Part shown: in pieces, positions 20,921 to 27,215 of the stretch
Position numbering within the stretch: the first letter of the stretch is position 1
Layout of the letters: every line of letters starts with the position of its first letter
From: Priapulus caudatus
Taxonomy: Eukaryota > Priapulida > Priapulimorpha > Priapulimorphida > Priapulidae
Assembly (NCBI RefSeq): GCF_000485595.1
Contig: NW_014577064.1
Location: 748,885-776,099 of the forward strand
Length of the DNA: 27,215 nt
Direction of reading: 5' to 3'
Notes under the pieces: model-generated
Told to the model about the DNA's origin: nothing
What the model saw: only the letters and a program-made list of their open reading frames with translations
Databases searched by the model: none
Position numbers and translations under genes: made by a program

Positions 20921-21516
20921 TTAAAGGAACAGTAGCCTCTAGGTTCTAGGGTTATTTTCAGCTAATTTAGGTTATAGTTGCGCTACATAAAAAGTTTCAT
21001 GGTTCAATCACCATTAAAAATATTTTTAACAAATGTTTTAAAACCAACGACTACAGTTTGATTACAACGACGGTGGCGCCACTCAAAGCGCACGATCTGA
21101 GAAGTTGCGCAAAACCACTTTCCAGCCAAGGGCTACAGACCGAGGGTATTTCTTATTTATTCATTTAAAAGCAAAAGGATTGTAATATCTTATATACGAC
21201 ATATAGTTTCAGTTATAATATGGATAAATTTGCCCTAAAATGAATATCGTTCGGTTAAATAGCATTTAGGTATAAATATAATTGTACTTTTGTGATTAGC
21301 CCTCGGTCATTTACCTGCAAAATAAAAATGCAAATACGCAACTTTTTCAGGGTGGCAGCACGGTCGCGGGTGTCATGGCGCCGTTCAAATTTCGTAGCGT
21401 TGATGTGTAAATAATTAATTAAGTATCTGGTGACAAATACATGTGGGTATAGACGATTTGTTATACAGTAAGTGCAGTTGTATGCAGTAAAATCCTAGAG
21501 GCTACTGTCCCTTTAA
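20921..21516. mobile_element. MITE with 23-base TIRs flanked by TTAA
   Basis: The left end (20921-20943) begins TTAAAGGAACAGTAGCC and the right end (21494-21516) is its inverted complement with one mismatch (A to G). TTAA at both outer edges could be a piggyBac-type target duplication, or TAA a Harbinger-type one. The ~550-base interior is AT-rich with no protein. It sits in the decarboxylase intron. Confidence 0.85.
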
Positions 21517-23098
21517 GTGGACGTGAAATGAACGGGTGGGTGGGCGATCGAATAGATGATCACAATGACATGCGATCTACGGACCAACTACGTCAGCGCC
21601 AGAGATAGAAAACCATGCAGCCACAATGGAAATAATAGAATCTTTGGCATATACAGACGTTTGAATTATCGTTTTATTTCACAGTGGAATACGCTGCAAT
21701 CCTGCATGAAACGAAGCAATTTTTCGAGCTATACTTCCCGCCCGCCCTTTTCGGCAGAATCATAAAAGAATATCTGAGTTTAGGAAATTAGGTTTTCATA
21801 TTATGATGCATATTCATATATTTCTTCTGTTAGTAAAATGTGCATTTTGCCTTCCAATGTGCAGATTCAGCAGATGACTTTCTAATTTCCCAATTTGTTT
21901 TAGCTTAGTAGGATCGCTATGGTTGCTAATAACAATGCGATTTCCTTCCAGAGCTACCAGGGACATATAATAAGATTCGTTGCTAACAATTACAACAATA
22001 ACTCCTTACAAATAAGTTACTCTTGTTTATTTGCAACTTTCGCTAGTTTTCCTTCCTCTCTTATTAGAAAATCCCTGCATACAGGATTGTTTTACTTTAC
22101 TAATACGTGAAATAATCCGAGCAGCGACCCCCTGATCTTCTAATTAATGCTATAAACAATTCCATAATGTAACCGATGTCGCGCAAGATGGCGTTACTTC
22201 AAATTCATGTCCAAAGCACGCCGTTTACGGGCGCATCTGCGATAGCGTGTAGTAATTTATACACAAAGATAACGCAGCTACCGTACACTGTTTTTATACA
22301 CGTGTCAGTGTTGCGGCGTGTTAATGTCTAGATTAGATGAGGTTTCTTCTGCTTGCCAACCGGAACGCTGGGAGCAGCAAGCAGCAGGTTATCATTGATA
22401 TGCGCCCGTGGTGGCTACGGGAAGGACGTCACTATGCATACATCACTACTGGAATTGCGATCTATCGAAATTACCTCTGATGGTTTACGGGAACGTCATT
22501 AGCATGGTCACAAGTGGAAAATTGTTTCCAGCTGTGGAACCTCCGCAACCGTTCACAGTTATAATTCTTCGCGTCATAAAAAAAACGTTTCCTATGTTTG
22601 TGGCAATATGCTGCATTATGACGTACTGTTCTGCTTTTTACATGTACGATAGATGCATAGACGACTAAAAATCATATAATTATTGTTAGATTGGTTTGGC
22701 GGATTAATTTGTTGCGTATGTGCTAACGCCTTATAAATATTTTTATAAATTTGTGCCGTGCCACGTCTGACCAGCTATTTAAGAATACTAACGACTGGTA
22801 AAATTCACTAGCATGCGGAGATACCTACTATTTATTGTAACGATCATAGTGCCTTCCTGGTACGCATTCGTACATAAAATACACAGTTTGACGCAATATA
22901 ACATAAACTAGGTAGTAATAACATGTTAAGAATAGTTTTAATGTGTTATATTATACAATGATTTATAAAACCAACATTTCAACAGGTTTATGGCATTTTA
23001 TGGTTATACTAGAAAAGCAGGAGAACAATTTCTGCAAAACCGTCCATCTCTCACATGCACGTATGAGCAAAATACGAGCCGGCCCCACTTACGCTGAG
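21517..23098. other. Intronic DNA of the decarboxylase gene, no feature recognised
   Basis: AT-rich sequence. Open frames at 21556-21765, 21919-22110 and 22408-22668 lack recognisable domains. The last contains a short hydrophobic run but no supporting gene structure. Confidence 0.4.
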
Positions 23099-23322
23099 AG
23101 GGTCTATGACCCCCCCCCCAGGGTACTGCCGGAACGTACCCTGGTACTATCTAATATGCCGGACCGTACCTCGCCTACTCCACTAACGAGTCTAGGGAGT
23201 CGCCTACGCCTACTCCCTAACCCTAACCCTAACCATATTAGATAGTTACCAGGGTACGTTCCGGTATACCGGACCGTACTCAGGGTACGTTCCGGCAGTA
23301 CCCTGGGGGACATAGACCCTAT
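23099..23322. mobile_element. Foldback/MITE with long TIRs and internal CCCTAA repeats
   Basis: The left arm GGGTCTATG...CCCAGGGTACTGCCGGAACG (about 23100-23160) is mirrored by the right arm at about 23233-23320 (ACGTTCCGGCAGTACCCTGG, then CATAGACCCT). The inner stem ACTATCTAATATG (23146-23158) pairs with CATATTAGATAGT (23234-23246). The loop holds three tandem CCCTAA hexamers (about 23215-23232). The flanks share an imperfect direct repeat, GAGCCG...CACTTACGC, on both sides (23076-23093 and 23322-23336), a possible target duplication. Confidence 0.8.
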
Positions 23323-23514
23323 GAGCCGCACTTACGCACTGTATCCGCTTCCAGTAAAAACAGGTCATCTTTGCTTGCTTTAGCCTAATGTTTATTAAGG
23401 CTTCAATTTCATCGCGAACGCATTTCATGATTAATAACGTGCGCGCATTCGTTGCTGTCAGAGCGGATCGTCTCTGTGACTCACTGCAGCTAGCTATTTT
23501 TTATGCATGCTAGC

Positions 23515-23633
23515 AAGTATGTGTTATTATCATAGATAATAGGTTATAGACACATAGATAACACATGCTAGACACACGATAGACACATAGATAATAGACA
23601 CATAGATAGTATGTGTTATTATCTACTCTTGAT
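23515..23633. repeat. Short repeats of TATGTGTTATTATC and ATAGACACATAGATA
   Basis: AGTATGTGTTATTATC occurs at about 23517 and 23609, enclosing several ATAGACACATAGATAA words in direct and inverted arrangement. TGCTAGCAA flanks both sides. The right portion is found inverted at 27056-27078. Confidence 0.6.
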
Positions 23634-23859
23634 GCTAGCAATACAACTAGACCAAAATCATTATGGTGTCGAGCGCAATGTCACACCGCGCATTCCTTCT
23701 TGCTTTCCGTTCGGTTTATCGATTACCTAGTTAGAAATTTCTTGATAGATGTAGGTATATGTCGGCTGATATTAAAGGTGATGCCCGGAATATGTGTGTG
23801 AGAGTGGGGGTGAGGAGGTGAGAACATAATATTGGTAGAACATGGCCTTTCATAAACTT

Positions 23860-24102
23860 GTGTGCGTACGCGCGTGCGTTTGCATGAGTTTGTGTGTGTG
23901 CGTGCGCGTTTGCGTGCGTATGTGTGTGTATGTGCGCGTGCGCGCGTGTGTGTTCGTGCGTGTGTGCGTGTGTGCGTACGTACGCCTGTGCGTGTACGTG
24001 AGCGTGTGCTTGAGCGTATGTGTACGTGTGCGGGCGTGCGCGTGTGTGTGTGCGTGTGCGTATGTGCGTATGTGTGTGTGCGTGTGCGTGTGCGTATGTG
24101 CG

Positions 24103-24135
<33 letters not shown>

Positions 24136-24142
24136 GTCACGG
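23860..24142. repeat. GT/GCGT-rich compound microsatellite
   Basis: Alternating GTGTGC, GTGCGT and GTATGT words over about 280 bases, opposite in sense to the CA-rich array at 9030-9430. Long overlapping open frames on both strands here are repeat artefacts. Confidence 0.92.
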
Positions 24143-24457
24143 ACCTTAAGCGCATGCGTAACTATTCCTAACATATCGCCTCGATCATACCAATGTGTGG
24201 TATGGGTGCGCGAGTGCAAAGCTGAAGCAAGAGAATTTTCCGATATCAGGTTTTCGTAATCATGGACGTTTGGCCGCCGAATTATGACAAAAAAACATGC
24301 GAAACTCATACAGCAACTCAATTAATTTTTATTGGTTTTTCCATAATAATGTCATTGCTGTCTTTCACACTGCATGGATCGATAGTTTTACCTAAGGGCC
24401 GGCAGGGTTCGCTTAAGTAACGTCAGACATCTTTAGCTAACAAAGAGCAATGATCTG
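24143..24457. other. Intronic DNA, no feature recognised
   Basis: Sequence between the GT-rich repeat and the next TIR element. Nothing is recognisable on either strand. Confidence 0.4.
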
Positions 24458-24996
24458 CAGGGGCGGATCCAGGGGGGGGGGTGCAGGAGGTGCCCCCTCC
24501 CTCTTCCCACGCAAAGTGCCCTTTTTGCAAAAGTTGCCAAACGGTATGTTTTGCCGCTAGGCCTGTATCTGACAAGTATTTCACTCAGTCGGACCCAATC
24601 AAGCCCTTGTTTTTCTTAGAATATATATATTGGTCGAGCCCAGAAGTCGGGCCATACCATGCTCAAATTCAAAACGGAAAATCTAGGTCCAAAACTAACC
24701 GCTGCCTTTCTTAAAATGATGTTAGCAATACAGTGGCGGCGCCATGCAGCATGGCGCCACTGTACGGTCGCCTGTATAGATGCACTGGATGAGTTACATT
24801 ATATTGCCAAATGCACGCATTTCAATCAGCTACGCCAAAAGCTCACATAAATTACTTATGGACCGAAAACCCATATATATGTGAAATTAATGAATTTAAA
24901 GAGTAAACAAAATTTTGAGGGCTTTGCCCCCCCCCTTGCAGTGCCTTTTTACAAAGGTTGCACCCCCTCCTTCCTAAAATCCTGGATCCGCCCCTG
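24458..24996. mobile_element. hAT-like MITE with CAGGGGCGGATCCAGG termini
   Basis: The left end CAGGGGCGGATCCAGG (24458-24473) and right end CCTGGATCCGCCCCTG (24981-24996) are perfect inverted repeats. G-rich and C-rich tracts and GTGCAGGAGG/TGCACCCCC words follow inward. ATCTG directly flanks both sides (TGATCTG if two terminal bases are shared). CAGGGGCGG-type ends are common in hAT-derived MITEs, but an 8-base target duplication is not visible. No transposase is present. It lies in the decarboxylase intron. Confidence 0.85.
24729..24764. mobile_element. Small foldback nested in the MITE
   Basis: TACAGTGGCG(GC)GCCATG and its inverted complement CATGGCGCCACTGTA are separated by a 4-base loop. 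It may be a residual pair of transposon ends (CAGTGGCG-type) left by an internally deleted insertion. Confidence 0.55.
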
Positions 24997-25661
24997 ATCT
25001 GTGCAAAACACAAGGGACAAACGTGCGCGCGTGCGCAGTGCGCACCACGTTTAAGGAAAAATATTCGAAATTTGTTTATCCATAATAGCTGTCTTTTGAA
25101 TGATTGTTTGATGTTTGACCAAGTTGGAATAACTAAATTTTAAGACCGAAATATTCTTAGTAGTTAAATACCCAATTAGATAAAATAAACATCAATTAAT
25201 GGATTACTAATCATTTCCAATATGAATACTGCATAGAAAATGTAACTTGATGATGAAAATTTTAACATTTGAATAAGATCCCAACATTCTCGGTATTGCT
25301 TTTATCCAAAACAGTTGAATTAGTAAGGTTAACAAGAGCGGCTATTTATAAGGAATGTAAATCACTCACTATGTGGCCTAAACGCTGATGTTTGTTGTAT
25401 GTACTTAAGCCGATTCTATTTCAATATGAATCTTATATATGAATAATATAATAGGGTAAATTATGACAATAACCCTCGCAACATCTTAATATCTTACAAA
25501 TATAGAAAATTTGAAATGTTCCAAATACAAACGTCAGAACTAAGTGCAGAAAAAAAATTGGAGTACTTTAATTTTTAGAAAATATTGATTCGATGATCAC
25601 AAAAGCATTTTAGGATGGTGAAGATGTGCATTTCATGATAAATGAATATTGGATTGCTTAC
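24997..25661. other. AT-rich intronic DNA, no feature recognised
   Basis: This runs from the hAT-like MITE to the donor site of the upstream decarboxylase exon. No reading frame or repeat is of note. Confidence 0.4.
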
Positions 25662-25777
25662 CTGATCAGAGGTATAAACGAGCATTTGAGGTAACCCTTG
25701 CATGCCCATCGTTTTCACATTGGGAAACTTCTTGAATCTAGCCAAATGCAGGCCATACATATTGGATATAGAACCGC
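25662..25777 (-). CDS. Group II PLP-dependent decarboxylase (GAD/CSAD/ADC family), upstream exon
   Basis: An exon of 116 bases, with acceptor TTTTTTACAG on its 5' side (minus strand) and donor GTAAGC after the final CAG codon. It reads GGSISNMYGLHLARFKKFP and ends LPQMLVYTSDQ, matching the family signature GG(A/S)ISNMY...AR...P.VK..GM..LP.L..FTSEQ. Its last codon joins in phase 0 to the exon at 20484-20618, and the join TSDQ|GHYS reproduces the family sequence exactly where vertebrate GAD also has an intron. The exon starts at the second base of a Gly codon. Upstream exons are not visible between 25778 and 27215, so they are outside the window. The product would be a cytosolic amino-acid decarboxylase making GABA, hypotaurine or beta-alanine. 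Confidence 0.9.
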
Positions 25778-26570
25778 CTGTAAAAAATCGGACAGCATAT
25801 CACCGCAAATTATTAATGAGCAATGATCTATTGATTAGTGATACTAAAATATTTAATATTGATAATCACATGGCGTGGGAAATGTGTGTACACTCGCGCA
25901 CGCGCGAGCATGTATGCATGGTTGATGAATCCCTGTGTGCCTTGAAACGTGAAGTGCAATTGGCTGTAGAGATATCGAACAGAACACGCATTCCTATTTA
26001 CGAAACATCTGAATTTACAGTCCTGCTTACAAATTCATTCAGAAATCATACATTTAATATACATACATAATACATTTAGTTCTATGCTGAATCAACAGAG
26101 ACGCCCGATGATATATTAGCAGAGTGCTAAGGGGTGGGGTGGGGGAATCACAGCTACGTGAACAGCAAGCCAAAACAAACTCGATCGATTGAACTCGATA
26201 TTTCTAAAACGCCGGAAACAAATGAAGTCAATCTAAAAGTGGTTGCACGCAGTAGCCGGCCTACGTCATACGATACAATCGATCGAAGCAATTAAACCCG
26301 CGACATATAAATAGGACTGTACGAGAATCACATCTGTAGGCCTATACAGTAGAACGTGTGCGCTCGTAGATATGTCTGGCGTGAGCGGTGTGTGATCGAG
26401 TGTGAGTGGGGAAGGAAAAGCAAAGTATACGTCTAGCGCTATCTGTGTGTATGCGTACATTACAAATTGGCCGTTGTAGAGTAATCACATAGTACTTAAC
26501 GCTCAACAAATGCTCACCGAATGCGAATGAATGAGCCGTGGAGCGAATATAAATTGCTATAAATATATAC
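25778..26570. other. Intronic DNA upstream of the decarboxylase exon, no feature recognised
   Basis: The plus-strand open frame overlapping this exon (25702-26070) is its antisense plus chance extension. No further decarboxylase exon is seen. Confidence 0.4.
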
Positions 26571-26690
26571 AGGGTGCGAAATTAACGGGAGTCCGGAGAC
26601 AAATACTCCCTGATTTACTGTCGGACTAGCTCCCTGATTTGACATATGCAGGAGTCCGTGTAACTCCCTAAAAATTCTGCGATGCTGACT
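26571..26690. repeat. Short repeats of CTCCCTGATTT / GGGAGT
   Basis: CAGGGTGCGAAATTAACGGG is followed by ACTCCCTGATTT, GCTCCCTGATTT, GGAGTCCG and AACTCCCT in mixed orientation. This may be the end of a degenerate transposon; no partner end is found in the window. Confidence 0.4.
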
Positions 26691-26769
26691 AGTTCGTTAC
26701 GGAGCACGGCCTAGCGGAATTACCATATATTTTTCAGCTAATGTCCGAAGAAAATTTGGCAGACATAAT

Positions 26770-27110
26770 ATGCATAAATATACATATACATATAATATAT
26801 ATATATATATTATAATATATAAATATATATTAATATAATATTATAATATATAAATATATATAATATAATATATCTACTATATATACTTTTATATATATAT
26901 ATATATTGCCCATCAGAGAGCGATATTTATTTTTAATATTAAATATACTTTACAATATATATATAATTATGCCCATCAGACTGACATTTTATTCTATATA
27001 CCTCTATATAAATATATATATAATATTAATATAAATCTATATCTATATATATATTATCAAGAGTAGGATAATAACACATTGTTTATTATCTACTGTAGAT
27101 ATACTATAAA
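26770..27110. repeat. AT-rich low-complexity tract
   Basis: TATA/ATATAAATAT repeats, interrupted by GCCCATCAGA words at 26908-26917 and 26971-26980. A third copy lies just past the tract, at 27113-27122. Confidence 0.8.
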
Positions 27111-27215
27111 TATGCCCATCAGAGACAGCAGACTGGAAATGCCAAGGAAACCGCAAGAGCATGCGCCTGCTCGTCGTACGGTCAGCGGCTAAGCAGACAA
27201 CAAACTGACGCTGTT

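Noticed and set aside
22408-22668. 86-codon frame with a hydrophobic segment
   Set aside because: It lies in the decarboxylase intron, with no homology I recognise and no regulatory or splice context.
23215-23232. Chromosome end or true telomere
   Set aside because: There are only three hexamers, inside a foldback element and with unique DNA on both sides.

Overview
This is eukaryotic, animal-type DNA. It has short exons with canonical GT...AG introns, a TATA box plus TCAGT initiator promoter, low gene density, abundant microsatellites and several non-autonomous transposons. The best-supported gene has the CBM14 - LDLa - polysaccharide-deacetylase layout of arthropod and other invertebrate chitin deacetylases. 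Three copies of a (CCCTAA)-type hexamer lie inside one transposon. An invertebrate is likely, probably marine and non-insect, but the sequence does not fix the phylum.

Layout. 1-3705: a truncated and a full-length copy of a dispersed element bounded by microsatellites. 3706-5754: a broken chitin-deacetylase-like (CDA-like) paralog that lacks its 5' end. 5755-10165: no recognisable gene; it holds a ~55-bp minisatellite array of about 20 units (6700-7765), an AT tract, CA-rich repeats and a long (ATACC)n array. 10166-12590: an inverted copy of the first element, so the broken paralog sits in the loop of a ~2.4-kb inverted repeat. 12591-17860: a ~3.1-kb direct duplication holding a TIR element with internal sub-repeats, the CDA promoter and exon 1. 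14362-19786: the main CDA-like gene, five exons on the + strand. 20484-20618 and 25662-25777: two consecutive exons, minus strand, of a group II PLP-dependent decarboxylase (GAD/CSAD/ADC family). They are separated by a ~5-kb intron that has collected three TIR or foldback elements and a GT-rich microsatellite. 26770-27110: AT-rich DNA with a thrice-repeated GCCCATCAGA motif.

The most interesting biology is that the CDA-like protein keeps its chitin-binding domain and overall fold signature but has lost nearly every catalytic and metal-binding residue of the deacetylase. It therefore looks like a chitin-binding pseudoenzyme, and the two copies share the lost motifs. The decarboxylase exons point toward the CDA gene, and the exons that should follow are not visible.

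The main caution is assembly quality. Some segments (4910-5754, 16167-17860 and the dispersed-element copies) differ from their duplicates by dense small indels, while adjacent segments are clean or identical. This resembles uncorrected long-read sequence in repeat-induced gaps. Frameshifts in those segments should not be read as biology without checking.
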